64,000 nucleotides of DNA from Sediminibacterium ginsengisoli (lineage in GTDB: Bacteria; Bacteroidota; Bacteroidia; Chitinophagales; Chitinophagaceae), in contig NZ_FUWH01000007.1 of assembly GCF_900167075.1 (NCBI RefSeq), forward strand, positions 1 through 64,000. The letters run 5' to 3'. This document shows positions 25,439-34,586 of the stretch, one piece after another. Positions within the stretch are counted from its first letter, which is position 1; the number at the start of each line of letters is the position of its first letter. The position numbers and the translations under genes were made by a program. The notes beneath the pieces were generated by a model. It ran no database searches and was not told the origin of the DNA. It was given only the letters and a program-made list of their open reading frames with translations.

Positions 25439-27652
25439 TTATACCGACTGCAATATTTTTTCGATTGCGGTATCGTATTTCTCTTTCCATTCTTTTACAG
25501 TACCCCAGTTTTCACCGTTTACACGGATATCACCGGTTGTAACTGTTCCGAGTTTTGTATAAGAGATACCTGCTGTGTTCAATGCAGATTCAAGTGATGC
25601 AAGGTTTGCTTCGGTTGTGCTCACCACAACGCGGCTCTGTGCTTCCCCGAACCAGAATGCATCTTTGCGGATTCCGGCCTCGTCTATGGTAATGTCGAAT
25701 CCGAGTCCGCGGTTGAAGCTGCTTTCGAGCAGTGCAACGGCAAGGCCACCTTCGCTGATATCATGTGCACTTACCACCTGCCTGTTTTTGATCACGCCCG
25801 CCACAAATTGCTGCAGGTTAAATTCTTCATCCAGATTGAAATGCGGAGCAGGTGAATGCGTTACTTTTTTAAGCTTGTGGAGATATTCTGAAGAAGCGAT
25901 GTCGTTCTGTTGTTTTCCGATCAGCAGGATCACATCACCGGCTGATTTGAAATCCAGGGTCATACGGTCTTCGAAATTATCCAGCACACCTACCATACCG
26001 ATCGTTGGAGTTGGATACACCGGCCCGTCGGGGTTCTGGTTATAGAAACTTACGTTACCACCGGTTACAGGCGTATTGAATTTGCGGCAAGCATCGCCCA
26101 TACCGGTCACGGCTTTTACGAACTGGTAGTATACTTCAGGATCGTAAGGGTTACCGAAGTTGAGGCAGTTGGTTACGCCGATCGGCTCACCGCCGCTGCA
26201 GACAATATTACGGGCCGCTTCAGCAACAGCGATCATTCCTCCTGTATAAGGATCTGCAAAAACATATTTACTGTTACAATCCACTGTTACAGCCAGCGCT
26301 TTGCCGGTGCCTTTTGCCAGCACGATCGCGGCATCGCTGGGAGCATTGGTAGAAGTATTGGCAGCACCTACCATACTGTCGTACTGTGTGTACACCCATC
26401 TTTTAGACGCAATATTCGGTAACTGAACCAGTGCTTCAGCAGTGGCTTTAATATCTGTAACGTCTGCTACAGTATCTGCATTGAATGCTTTGATCTGTTC
26501 AAAATAGGCGGGTTCTTTGTATTCACGCGTGTATTGCGGGGCACCGCCGCCGAGTACCAGCTCATGTGCGGGGATCTCTGCTTCCAGTTCTCCGTGCATG
26601 TAGAAACGCAGCATGCCGTCGCCGGTCACTTCGCCGATATTGGAAGCAGCCAGGTCCCATTTCTCAAACACTTTCAGCACCGCATCTTCCTTTCCTTTTT
26701 CCACAACGATCAGCATACGTTCCTGGCTTTCGCTCAGCAGGAGTTCCCATGCTTTCATGTTCTGCTGACGCGTTGGTACTTTTTCCAGGTCGATGCGCAT
26801 ACCTACACCACCCTTGGCACTCATTTCCGCTGTAGAGCAGATAATGCCCGCGGCGCCCATATCCTGCATACCCACTACGGCGTTGGTGCCGATCACTTCA
26901 AGACAGGCTTCAAGCAGTTTTTTCTCCTGGAAAGGATCTCCCACCTGAACGGCCGGTAATTCTTCGGCACTTTCGGCTGTAATATCCGCAGATGCGAAGG
27001 AAGCACCGCCGATACCGTCTTTCCCGGTTGCACTGCCCACAAAGAATACCGGGTTACCGATACCTGCGGCAGTAGCGCTGATCATATCTTTCGCTTTCAT
27101 GATACCAACGCTCATGGCATTCACCAGCGGGTTGGTATGATAGCAATCTTCAAAATAAACTTCGCCGCCTACGGTTGGTACGCCGAAGCAGTTACCGTAA
27201 TGGCCGATACCATGTACTACACCGCCCAGCAGGCGTTGTGTTTTTTTATCGTTGAGGTTACCGAAGCGCAGGCTGTTCAGAGAAGCGATCGGCCGTGCGC
27301 CCATGGTGAAAATATCGCGCTGGATACCACCCACACCTGTTGCCGCTCCCTGGAACGGTTCGATGGCGCTGGGGTGGTTATGACTTTCTATCTTGAAAAC
27401 TACGCCGAAACCGTTACCCATATCCATCAGACCGGCATTTTCCTCACCGGCGGCTACCAGCATACGTCCGCCATCGCGCGGAAGTGTTTTCAGCCATTTG
27501 ATGGAGTTCTTGTAACTGCAGTGCTCGCTCCACATGCCACTGAATGCACATAATTCCGTGAAATTGGGCGTTCTGCCAAGTTTTTGCTTTATCAACTCAA
27601 ATTCCTCTTCGGTCAGGCGAAGCTGTTGGGCTGTTTTAACTGTAATTTCCAT
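25439..27652 (-). CDS. purL: Phosphoribosylformylglycinamidine synthase, PurL (small type)
   Basis: A 737-residue PurL of the small type, which works with separate PurQ and PurS to convert FGAR to FGAM in purine synthesis. Visible are the WSEHCSYKNS catalytic-histidine segment near residue 40, the ESHNHPSAIEPFQGAATGVGG metal and ATP region, MGARPIASLNS, and the second AIR-synthase-like half with VNCLNFGNP-type and GGNVSFYN motifs. The gene starts only about 4 bases after its predicted transcription start (promoter at 27660-27689), so it looks almost leaderless. Confidence 0.97.
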   Translation of the reverse strand: MEITVKTAQQLRLTEEEFELIKQKLGRTPNFTELCAFSGMWSEHCSYKNSIKWLKTLPRDGGRMLVAAGEENAGLMDMGNGFGVVFKIESHNHPSAIEPFQGAATGVGGIQRDIFTMGARPIASLNSLRFGNLNDKKTQRLLGGVVHGIGHYGNCFGVPTVGGEVYFEDCYHTNPLVNAMSVGIMKAKDMISATAAGIGNPVFFVGSATGKDGIGGASFASADITAESAEELPAVQVGDPFQEKKLLEACLEVIGTNAVVGMQDMGAAGIICSTAEMSAKGGVGMRIDLEKVPTRQQNMKAWELLLSESQERMLIVVEKGKEDAVLKVFEKWDLAASNIGEVTGDGMLRFYMHGELEAEIPAHELVLGGGAPQYTREYKEPAYFEQIKAFNADTVADVTDIKATAEALVQLPNIASKRWVYTQYDSMVGAANTSTNAPSDAAIVLAKGTGKALAVTVDCNSKYVFADPYTGGMIAVAEAARNIVCSGGEPIGVTNCLNFGNPYDPEVYYQFVKAVTGMGDACRKFNTPVTGGNVSFYNQNPDGPVYPTPTIGMVGVLDNFEDRMTLDFKSAGDVILLIGKQQNDIASSEYLHKLKKVTHSPAPHFNLDEEFNLQQFVAGVIKNRQVVSAHDISEGGLAVALLESSFNRGLGFDITIDEAGIRKDAFWFGEAQSRVVVSTTEANLASLESALNTAGISYTKLGTVTTGDIRVNGENWGTVKEWKEKYDTAIEKILQSV

Positions 27653-27659
27653 GATGGCG

Positions 27660-27689
27660 CAAAGGTAAGGAAGTGCCGTTTGCAGGCAA
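27660..27689 (-). promoter_or_regulatory. Promoter of purL (TTG-N19-TACCTTTG)
   Basis: Minus-strand TTG (plus 27687-27689), 19 bases, then TACCTTTG (plus 27660-27667). The -7 element ends 7 bases before the ATG at 27652, so the predicted leader is only a few bases. Confidence 0.75.
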
Positions 27690-27713
27690 GAGAACTTTTA
27701 CAGGAACTGTATA

Positions 27714-27752
27714 AAAAAACGCAAAAGGCCCGGTATTGCAGTACCGGGCCTT
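27714..27752 (-). terminator. Terminator of the DUF2807 gene
   Basis: Stem AAGGCCCGGTA (27725-27735) with TACCGGGCCTT (27742-27752), 6-base loop, followed on the minus strand by TTTTGCG and a T-run. It separates the DUF2807 gene from purL, which has its own promoter directly after. Confidence 0.85.
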
Positions 27753-27777
27753 ACTCGCGCCATATATTGAATCTAAA

Positions 27778-28506
27778 TCAATCTCTCTTTTTTACACGTC
27801 CGCTGCCGGATGTACGTGTGGACACCTGTTTGGCATTACCGCGGTAATACACATTGCCGCTGCCGCTGATAGATGCGCTGATACTCACTGCAGCATAAGC
27901 TTTCATGTTGCCGCTGCCGCTGATTCCGGCTTCCACATCGTCTGCAATCAGGTTATCGCAATCGATATTACCGCTGCCGGATACCCGCCCGGATAATTTC
28001 TGTGTTGTGCCTTCCAGTTTTATATTGCCGCTGCCCGATACACTCACATCAGTCTGGGCAAATTGTTTGAAATTGAGTCTGATGGACCCCGATCCGGAAA
28101 CGCTGATCTTGGTTGAACCGCTGTTCTCGAATTTTCCTTCACCGATGATATCGCCGCTGCCCGACTGGCTTACACTTTTCAGGGTGGTGGCAGAAGCATA
28201 GATCACAATTTTCCTGCGCGACTGGATATTTTCCCTGTTTTTGGTACGGATAATGAGTTTGCCGTCCTCCACTTTGGTTTCGATATGCTCCAGCAGGTTT
28301 TCATCGCCTTCGATTTCAATGCTGCCGCTGTTCCCGTAGGCCAGCATTACATCCCAGGCACCGGAAGACGAAATAGCAGAAAAGCTGCCCACTTCTCTTT
28401 TTTCTTTTTTAATTACCCCATTGCCTTCCACTTTATTAAAAGGCCATTGTGCAACCGCAGCAAATGAGATCAAAACCAGGGTTACAAGCAGTAATTTTTG
28501 TTTCAT
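27778..28506 (-). CDS. Secreted DUF2807 (GIN domain) protein
   Basis: A 242-residue exported protein with a signal peptide ending VAQWPFNK. The body is a right-handed beta-helix-like array of G-S-G turns (SQSGSGDI, SVSGSGSI, SVSGSGNI, RVSGSGNI, GISGSGNM, SISGSGNV, RTSGSGRV), each about 20 residues apart. This is the DUF2807 pattern, suggested as an adhesin-head-like fold. Its role is unknown. The repeats are regular and there is no sign of frame damage. Confidence 0.9.
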   Translation of the reverse strand: MKQKLLLVTLVLISFAAVAQWPFNKVEGNGVIKKEKREVGSFSAISSSGAWDVMLAYGNSGSIEIEGDENLLEHIETKVEDGKLIIRTKNRENIQSRRKIVIYASATTLKSVSQSGSGDIIGEGKFENSGSTKISVSGSGSIRLNFKQFAQTDVSVSGSGNIKLEGTTQKLSGRVSGSGNIDCDNLIADDVEAGISGSGNMKAYAAVSISASISGSGNVYYRGNAKQVSTRTSGSGRVKKRD

Positions 28507-28778
28507 ACAGCACTCTATTTATTATTTAACGCAACGATTATTTCCAGGTTACAGGAATTGAAAAAAAATATCACATTATTTTTTAATTAATATAAGACAC
28601 CGACCGATGGCCGGAATATGCATGACCAGGCACCCCTGCTTCTCCAAAAAACGAATTAAAATAAATTACATGTTTATTTTTTTAACATTTTATTCAATTT
28701 TTTGCACCCACTCATCAAACAATATTGATTTTTTGCTGCAATTGAACTTATTTTGGGGCGTCAAAAAAACTAAACTAT

Positions 28779-30974
28779 ATGTCTTTAAGATTTAATGCTA
28801 TCAGCAGCATCTCTGGTTCCGAGAAAGAAGCGGTAGTGGTTCCTGCGAGTTCGAAGATCACCGGGATCTTCGGTTCTAACGTATTTACATTGAAAACTGC
28901 CCGCGAATTCCTGAGTGAAGAAGGCTACAAAAGCCTTATTACCAGCATCAAGGGTGGTAAAAAAATCGACAGGAACGTTGCCAACCAGATCGCGAACGGT
29001 ATCCGCGCCTGGGCAGAAAGCAAGGGTGTTACCCACTATACACACTGGTTTCAGCCTCTGACCGGCACTACTGCTGAAAAGCATGATTCTTTCTTTACCA
29101 TAAAAAGCGACGGTACTGCTATTGAAGAATTCGACGGCGCTGCGCTGATCCAGCAGGAACCTGATGCATCTTCTTTCCCCAGCGGTGGTCTGCGCGCTAC
29201 TTTTGAAGCCCGCGGCTATACTGCATGGGATCCGTCTTCACCGGCATTCATCCTTGAGATCGGCCAGGGTAAAACACTTTGTATCCCTACCATCTTTGTT
29301 TCTTATACCGGCGAATCACTGGATTATAAAGCACCGTTGCTGAAAGCACTGGAAACGCTGAACAAATCTGCCGTTGAGGTTTGTAATTATTTCGACAAGA
29401 ACGTTACCAAAGTAACTGCTACCCTCGGTTGGGAACAGGAATATTTCGTGATCGATGAGGCACTCGCCAATGCGCGTCCTGACCTGATCCAGTGCGGCCG
29501 TACCGTATATGGTGCTGCTCCAGCGAAAGGACAACAGCTGGAAGACCATTATTTCGGTTCTATTCCTGAGCGTGTATATGCTTTCATGCGCGATTACGAA
29601 CAGGAAGCTTACAAACTCGGTATTCCTTTACGTACCCGCCACAATGAGGTAGCGCCTGCACAGTTTGAGTGTGCGCCTATTTTTGAAGAGGTGAATATCG
29701 CGGTTGACCACAATACCTTATTAATGGATATCATGAGCCGCGTGGCTAAACGTCACAGGCTGGTAGTTCTGCTGCACGAAAAACCATTTGCAGGCATCAA
29801 CGGCAGCGGCAAGCACAATAACTGGAGCATGGCCACTGATACCGGCGTTAACCTGCTGGCCCCGGGCAAAACTCCGAAGACCAACCTCATGTTCCTTACC
29901 TTCTTTGTGAATACGATCAAGGCGGTTCATGACTATGCAGATATTATGCGCGCTGCGATCGCTTCAGCACCGAACGATCACCGTCTCGGCGCCAACGAAG
30001 CCCCTCCTGCCATTATCTCTGTTTTCGTAGGTCAGTACCTCGCTAAAGTACTTGCAGATATCGAAACAAGGGTAAATACCAAATTCGACGAGCAGGACGA
30101 AGCCATCCTGAAACTGGATCTGCACCGCAGCATTCCTGAACTGATGCTCGACAATACAGACAGGAACAGGACCTCTCCTTTTGCCTTCACTGGTAATAAA
30201 TTCGAGTTCCGTGCAGTAGGGTCATCTGCAAACTGTGCTATTTCCATGACCGTTATGAACACGATCATGGCCGATACCCTGAAGAAATTCAAGGCTGAGG
30301 TAGACGGACTGATCGAAAAAGGAGATAAGAAAGAGATCGCGATCATGCATGTGATCCAGAAGTACATCGTTGAAAGCAAATCTGTATTGTTCGAAGGCGA
30401 CGGTTACAGCGATGAGTGGCATCATGAAGCAGAGCGCCGCGGTCTGCCAAACCTGAAAACCACTCCTATCGCCCTGGATGCCATGATCACCGATAAAGCT
30501 AAAAAGCTGTTCGAATCAAATGGTGTTTATACCCACGTTGAACTGGAAGCAAGGCACGAGATCGAACTGGAGAAATACATTAAAAAAGTACAGATCGAAG
30601 CACGCATCATGGGCGATCTCGCAATCAACCATATCCTGCCGGCTGCTATCAAATACCAGAACGAACTGCTGACCAATATCAACGGCCTGAAAGCCGCAGG
30701 TTTACCGGAAACTGCTTACAAAAGCCAGCTGGTGATGCTGACAGAAGTGAGCGAACATATCCAGGTGATCCATGACAAAGTACACGCCATGGTAGAAGCA
30801 AGAAAAATCGTCAACAATATGGAAGACACACGTACCAAAGCGATCGCTTACGAAAGCCAGGTAAAATCTGCCTTCTTCGACGATATCCGCTACCATGTTG
30901 ACAAACTGGAGCAACTGGTTGACGACGAAACATGGACACTTCCCAAATACCGTGAGATGTTGTTTTTAAGATAA
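28779..30974 (+). CDS. glnN: Glutamine synthetase type III
   Basis: A 731-residue GSIII, the long form found in Bacteroidota and cyanobacteria, which makes glutamine from glutamate, ammonia and ATP as a dodecamer. Diagnostic stretches are the N-terminal FGSNVFTLKTAREFLSE, then GWEQEYFVID, RTRHNEVAPAQFECAP and KPFAGINGSGKHNNWSM (ATP and glutamate sites), followed by a long C-terminal helical extension with repeated acidic/basic heptads. It is followed by its own terminator, with no nitrogen-regulation gene beside it. Confidence 0.97.
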   Translation: MSLRFNAISSISGSEKEAVVVPASSKITGIFGSNVFTLKTAREFLSEEGYKSLITSIKGGKKIDRNVANQIANGIRAWAESKGVTHYTHWFQPLTGTTAEKHDSFFTIKSDGTAIEEFDGAALIQQEPDASSFPSGGLRATFEARGYTAWDPSSPAFILEIGQGKTLCIPTIFVSYTGESLDYKAPLLKALETLNKSAVEVCNYFDKNVTKVTATLGWEQEYFVIDEALANARPDLIQCGRTVYGAAPAKGQQLEDHYFGSIPERVYAFMRDYEQEAYKLGIPLRTRHNEVAPAQFECAPIFEEVNIAVDHNTLLMDIMSRVAKRHRLVVLLHEKPFAGINGSGKHNNWSMATDTGVNLLAPGKTPKTNLMFLTFFVNTIKAVHDYADIMRAAIASAPNDHRLGANEAPPAIISVFVGQYLAKVLADIETRVNTKFDEQDEAILKLDLHRSIPELMLDNTDRNRTSPFAFTGNKFEFRAVGSSANCAISMTVMNTIMADTLKKFKAEVDGLIEKGDKKEIAIMHVIQKYIVESKSVLFEGDGYSDEWHHEAERRGLPNLKTTPIALDAMITDKAKKLFESNGVYTHVELEARHEIELEKYIKKVQIEARIMGDLAINHILPAAIKYQNELLTNINGLKAAGLPETAYKSQLVMLTEVSEHIQVIHDKVHAMVEARKIVNNMEDTRTKAIAYESQVKSAFFDDIRYHVDKLEQLVDDETWTLPKYREMLFLR

Positions 30975-30997
30975 GTTTTTTTGACTTGAGCAATCAT

Positions 30998-31030
30998 AGC
31001 CCCGTTCCTTTCCAGGAGTGGGGCTTTTTT
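30998..31030 (+). terminator. Terminator of glnN
   Basis: A 12-bp stem (30998-31009 with 31014-31025, two G-T wobbles), 4-base loop, then six or seven T. Confidence 0.85.
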
Positions 31031-31201
31031 TATGCCAATCCTTAACGGTCATTTAACAAGACCTGCCCAACCCACGATTTTCAGGCTTGCTGACTATGTG
31101 AATGCCGGAAAAATGCCGCTGTCCACCGAAAATAACACTTGCAGAATAGTCAAATAGCTTAATTTTCTCTTCTTAAATCTGTAAAACTAAACTTTACAAG
31201 T

Positions 31202-31585
31202 ATGAAAAAAGTAATTGCATTATTTGCGATTGTTATCGGTTGTTCTGCTACAACTGTAATGGCGCAGGGCGGTGGCGGACAACAGGATCCTGCTGCACGT
31301 CTGGCTGCTCAGAAACAAAGGTACAAAGACATGGGTCTGAACGATGTTCAGGTTGACTCTGTTATTGCGATCAGCAACGACATGAGGCCTAAAATGATGG
31401 CCCTGAGAGATGCCAGCGAAGCTGACAGACCTGCAAAAATGAAAGAGATCACTGACGAGCGCAACAAGAGGCTTGAAAAAGCTTTGCCTGCTGACCTCGC
31501 TAAGAAAGTGATCGAAGCTATGTCTATGCAGCGTGGCCCAGGTGGCGGTGGTCGTCCGGGTGGCGGCGGTGGCGGAAAAAAATAA
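31202..31585 (+). CDS. Small exported Gly-rich protein
   Basis: A 127-residue product with a signal peptide (MKKVIALFAIVIGCSATTVMAQ). The mature part starts with GGGGQQ, then a helical, charged middle of about 80 residues (RYKDMGLNDVQVDSVIAI, RDASEADRPAKMKEITDERN) and a glycine-rich tail ending GGGGGGKK. The helical middle resembles Spy/CpxP-type periplasmic LTxxQ proteins in size and charge, but the motif is not clear. Monocistronic with a terminator shared with accC. Confidence 0.8.
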   Translation: MKKVIALFAIVIGCSATTVMAQGGGGQQDPAARLAAQKQRYKDMGLNDVQVDSVIAISNDMRPKMMALRDASEADRPAKMKEITDERNKRLEKALPADLAKKVIEAMSMQRGPGGGGRPGGGGGGKK

Positions 31586-31603
31586 TTTCCGGTTTTACTA
31601 CCA

Positions 31604-31640
31604 ATAAAAAAATCCTCATTCATCATGAGGATTTTTTTAT
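31604..31640. terminator. Bidirectional terminator (31202 gene / accC)
   Basis: A perfect 16-bp stem (31604-31619 with 31625-31640), 5-base loop, with A-run and T-run giving a U-tail in both directions. Confidence 0.92.
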
Positions 31641-31658
31641 GCTTATACTTTTCGTTTC

Positions 31659-32996
31659 TTATTGCATTTTGAATGTTTCCAGGAATTTGGTGGTAAAGTT
31701 ACCTTTCCTGAAATCTTCATTCTGCATCAATTGCAGGTGGAATGGAATGGTGGTCTTGACACCTTCGATCACATACTCGCTCAGTGCGCGGTACATGGTA
31801 TTGATGGCTTCTTCCCTTGTCTGCGCTACCGTGATCAGTTTTCCGATCATGGAATCGTAATACGGCGGGATCACATAACCTGCATATACATGGCTGTCTA
31901 CACGTACACCATGACCGCCCGGGGTATGGAGCGTAGTGATCTTTCCGGGAGAAGGCCTGAAATCATTATACGGATCTTCCGCATTGATACGGCATTCGAT
32001 GGCGTGCATCTGCGGCTCATAGTTACGGCCTGAGATCTTTTCGCCCATGGCGATCTTGATCTGTTCCTTGATAAGGTCGTAGCTTACCACTTCTTCCGTA
32101 ACACAATGTTCTACCTGGATACGGGTATTCATTTCCATGAAGTAGAAGTTACGGTGTTTATCTACCAGGAACTCGATGGTTCCCACGCTTTCATAATTGA
32201 TGGCCGATGCCGCTTTGATGGCAGCTTCACCCATACGGTGACGCAGTTCCGGCGTCATAAAAGGAGACGGCGACTCCTCCACCAGTTTCTGGTGACGGCG
32301 CTGAATGGAACAGTCCCTTTCGCTCAGGTGGCAAACGGTACCATACTGATCGCCCGCAACCTGTATTTCGATATGTCTTGGTTCTTCCACGAATTTCTCC
32401 ATGTAGATACCATCGTTTTTGAATGAAGCTGCTGCTTCGATCTTTGCAGTGGTGTAGGCTTTTTCAATTTCAGATTCATCCCATACCACGCGCATACCTT
32501 TACCGCCACCGCCGGCAGTTGCTTTCATGATGATCGGGTAACCGATCTCACGCGCCAGGGATTTGGCATCTTCCACATCTTTCAGCAATCCTTCACCGCC
32601 TGGTACTACAGGAACGCCCGCTTTGATCATAGTATCCTTCGCGGTGATCTTGTCGCCCATTTTATTGATCATCTCAGGCGTTGGCCCGATGAATTTGATC
32701 CCGTGATCGGCACAGATCTGGGAGAATTTCGCATTCTCGGCCAGGAAGCCGTAACCAGGGTGTACGGCATCTGCATTGGTGATCTCTGCAGCGGCCATGA
32801 TATGCGGGATATTCAGGTAAGAATCTGCGCTCTGCGCCTTACCGATACAAACTGCTTCATCTGCAAAACGAACGTGCAGGCTGTCGCGGTCTGCGGTAGA
32901 ATAAACAGCCACCGTCTTGATCCCCATTTCGCGGCAGGTTCTGATGACCCGGAGCGCGATCTCTCCCCTGTTGGCAATTAATATTTTTTTGAACAT
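31659..32996 (-). CDS. accC: Biotin carboxylase subunit of acetyl-CoA carboxylase
   Basis: A 445-residue ATP-grasp enzyme that carboxylates the biotin on AccB. It opens [20 protein letters not shown] and contains [11 protein letters not shown], the ATP loop [28 protein letters not shown] and the catalytic [10 protein letters not shown]. Full length. It lies 110 bases after accB on the same strand, with a hairpin and T-run between that may attenuate it. Confidence 0.97.
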   Translation of the reverse strand: MFKKILIANRGEIALRVIRTCREMGIKTVAVYSTADRDSLHVRFADEAVCIGKAQSADSYLNIPHIMAAAEITNADAVHPGYGFLAENAKFSQICADHGIKFIGPTPEMINKMGDKITAKDTMIKAGVPVVPGGEGLLKDVEDAKSLAREIGYPIIMKATAGGGGKGMRVVWDESEIEKAYTTAKIEAAASFKNDGIYMEKFVEEPRHIEIQVAGDQYGTVCHLSERDCSIQRRHQKLVEESPSPFMTPELRHRMGEAAIKAASAINYESVGTIEFLVDKHRNFYFMEMNTRIQVEHCVTEEVVSYDLIKEQIKIAMGEKISGRNYEPQMHAIECRINAEDPYNDFRPSPGKITTLHTPGGHGVRVDSHVYAGYVIPPYYDSMIGKLITVAQTREEAINTMYRALSEYVIEGVKTTIPFHLQLMQNEDFRKGNFTTKFLETFKMQ

Positions 32997-33025
32997 TCGG
33001 TTCTTGATTTAATCTTGATCTAATT

Positions 33026-33087
33026 AAAAAAGCCCATAGGCAATAGCCTGATCGCTTATTTATACTAAGCAAAAGAGACTATGGGCT
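33026..33087 (-). terminator. Intra-operon hairpin with T-run between accB and accC
   Basis: AGCCCATAG (33031-33039) pairs with CTATGGGCT (33079-33087), and inside it GCTTA (33054-33058) pairs with TAAGC (33066-33070). On the minus strand the outer stem is followed by six T, so it is a candidate attenuator or partial terminator lowering accC relative to accB. Confidence 0.55.
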
Positions 33088-33106
33088 ATGGACCAACCGG
33101 TAACCA

Positions 33107-33595
33107 TTAGGGTTTTACCAGGAACAAAGGCTGATCGTATTCTACAGGACTGGCATCTTCTACCAGTACTTTTACGATTGTGCCGGATATTTCGCTTTCA
33201 ATTTCGTTGAAGAGTTTCATCGCTTCGATGATACATACCACTTTTCCCGGAGCGATTTCGGTACCTACTTCGGCAAGTACCGGCTTATCAGGAGAAGGGC
33301 GGCGGTAGAAAGTACCGATCATCGGGCTTTTTACCGTAATGAGGTTATCTGCCTGGGCTGGTGCAGCCGGAGCGGCCGGCGTTGCCTGGGGAGTGGTTGC
33401 CGGAGCGGCCTGAGGTGCTGCGGCCGGGGCCTGTGGCATTGTTGTGTAAACCTGTGGAGCAGGAGCTGCTACGGTAACCGGAGCTTCTTCTTTCTGCTTG
33501 ATGGTAACCTTACCATCCTTATCTTCTATACTGATCTCACCAATATTACTTTTATTGATGATTTTGATCAATTCGTGAATTTGCTTTAAGTCCAT
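33107..33595 (-). CDS. accB: Biotin carboxyl carrier protein of acetyl-CoA carboxylase
   Basis: A 162-residue BCCP. It has an N-terminal domain (MDLKQIHELIKIINKSNI), a long Ala/Pro/Gln linker (about 45-85, repeated APAA and ATPQ units), and the biotinyl domain with the attachment motif EAMKLFNEIES (Lys127). It carries CO2 from AccC to the carboxyltransferase. The start at 33595 is an ATG; a TTG three codons upstream is less likely. It lies 203 bases after efp behind a terminator, so it has a separate promoter that I could not place. Confidence 0.96.
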   Translation of the reverse strand: MDLKQIHELIKIINKSNIGEISIEDKDGKVTIKQKEEAPVTVAAPAPQVYTTMPQAPAAAPQAAPATTPQATPAAPAAPAQADNLITVKSPMIGTFYRRPSPDKPVLAEVGTEIAPGKVVCIIEAMKLFNEIESEISGTIVKVLVEDASPVEYDQPLFLVKP

Positions 33596-33746
33596 AATTG
33601 GCAATTTTTGGGTAAAATCAGTTAGATTTGGTCAAATCGGGGGGCAAAATAGCCTTTTTTTGATAAAAATCGTCGTTTTTCTCAAATTCGGGAAATCTCT
33701 TCCCCAACTCATTTTTTTCCCACCGGAACTGGTATTTTATTTGCTG

Positions 33747-33776
33747 AAAAAACATGGCAGCCGGAAGGGCTGCCAT
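33747..33776 (-). terminator. Terminator of efp
   Basis: Stem ATGGCAGCC (33754-33762) with GGCTGCCAT (33768-33776), 5-base loop, followed on the minus strand by G and six T. Confidence 0.88.
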
Positions 33777-33798
33777 GAGGAACCGCCGGCCGGCGGAA

Positions 33799-34362
33799 TT
33801 ATTTTACACGTTCTACGTAATCACCTGTTTTGGTGTTCACGCGGATCATTTCGCCGTCTTCCACAAACAGGGGTACCATTACGGTAGCACCGGTTTCAAC
33901 GGTTGCAGCTTTCAGGGCGCGTGTTGCGGTATCGCCTTTTACGCCCGGCTCACAGTATGTGATCTGTACAACGATCTTTTCGGGAAGCTCTGCACCGATC
34001 GGTTGGTCGGTTTCGGTATTGATGAATACGAATACTTCAGAACCATCTTTCAGGAACTGTGGCGCATCCATCATTTCTTCCGCGAGGGCGATCTGTTCGA
34101 ATGTTTCGTTGTTCATGAGGTTATAACCTGTATCATCCTTGTACAGGAACTGGAAGGTTTTCTTCTCCACACGTACCGGGAAAATGGTTTCACCGCTGTT
34201 CCAGGTCTTTTCAATAGAACGTTTATTGTCCACTCCCTTCAGCTTCGCCCACACTTTGGCGGCGGCACGGGCGGTCTTGTTTTCGCCGAATTCCACCACG
34301 GAATACAGGCTGCCGTCTAACTTTAAGATCATACCACGGCTGATGTCTGATGTAGTTGCCAT
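33799..34362 (-). CDS. efp: Elongation factor P, with Arg at the modification tip
   Basis: A 187-residue EF-P, which binds stalled ribosomes and eases peptide-bond formation at polyproline. The three domains are recognisable (KOW-like start MATTSDISRGM, FQFLYKDDTGYNLMNNETF, TYCEPGVKGDTATRALKAAT). The loop that reaches the P-site tRNA reads NKTARAAAKVW: Arg32 takes the place of the usual Lys of KPGKG. This matches in position and context the rhamnosylated Arg32 form of Pseudomonas (recalled as NKSGRNAAV). No modification enzyme is beside it. The start at 34362 is ATG; further upstream residues are not EF-P-like. Confidence 0.95.
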   Translation of the reverse strand: MATTSDISRGMILKLDGSLYSVVEFGENKTARAAAKVWAKLKGVDNKRSIEKTWNSGETIFPVRVEKKTFQFLYKDDTGYNLMNNETFEQIALAEEMMDAPQFLKDGSEVFVFINTETDQPIGAELPEKIVVQITYCEPGVKGDTATRALKAATVETGATVMVPLFVEDGEMIRVNTKTGDYVERVK

Positions 34363-34381
34363 TTTTCTTTGTTTTTTATAG

Positions 34382-34398
34382 CTGCCCGTTGCGGGCAG
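34382..34398 (-). promoter_or_regulatory. Leader hairpin of efp
   Basis: CTGCCCG (34382-34388) pairs with CGGGCAG (34392-34398) around a 3-base loop. It lies right at the predicted 5' end of the efp mRNA, just below the -7 element; a third CGGGCAG occurs upstream at 34417. It may protect the 5' end or modulate translation. Confidence 0.4.
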
Positions 34399-34401
34399 GC
34401 G

Positions 34402-34409
34402 CAAAAGTA
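34402..34409 (-). promoter_or_regulatory. Probable -7 element of efp (TACTTTTG)
   Basis: The minus strand reads TACTTTTG, a full TAnnTTTG match, 39 bases upstream of the efp start. No TTG at the -33 distance. Confidence 0.5.
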
Positions 34410-34547
34410 GGCATGACGGGCAGTAAATACTAAATTATTGACAGAAATTTCTTGTTTTAAGCCTGCAGACGGACGAACAGGAGATTATGTTTTTGCCTCC
34501 GGCCGAAAAAAACTTTCCGCTTTTCCCCCAAACTCCAAACTCTAACC

Positions 34548-34555
34548 TATTTTTG
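34548..34555 (+). promoter_or_regulatory. Probable -7 element of sucD (TATTTTTG)
   Basis: TATTTTTG matches TAnnTTTG 31 bases before the sucD ATG. The -33 region is T-rich but has no TTG. Confidence 0.5.
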
Positions 34556-34586
34556 CGGCAAATTTCAAACTACAGAATCACATATC

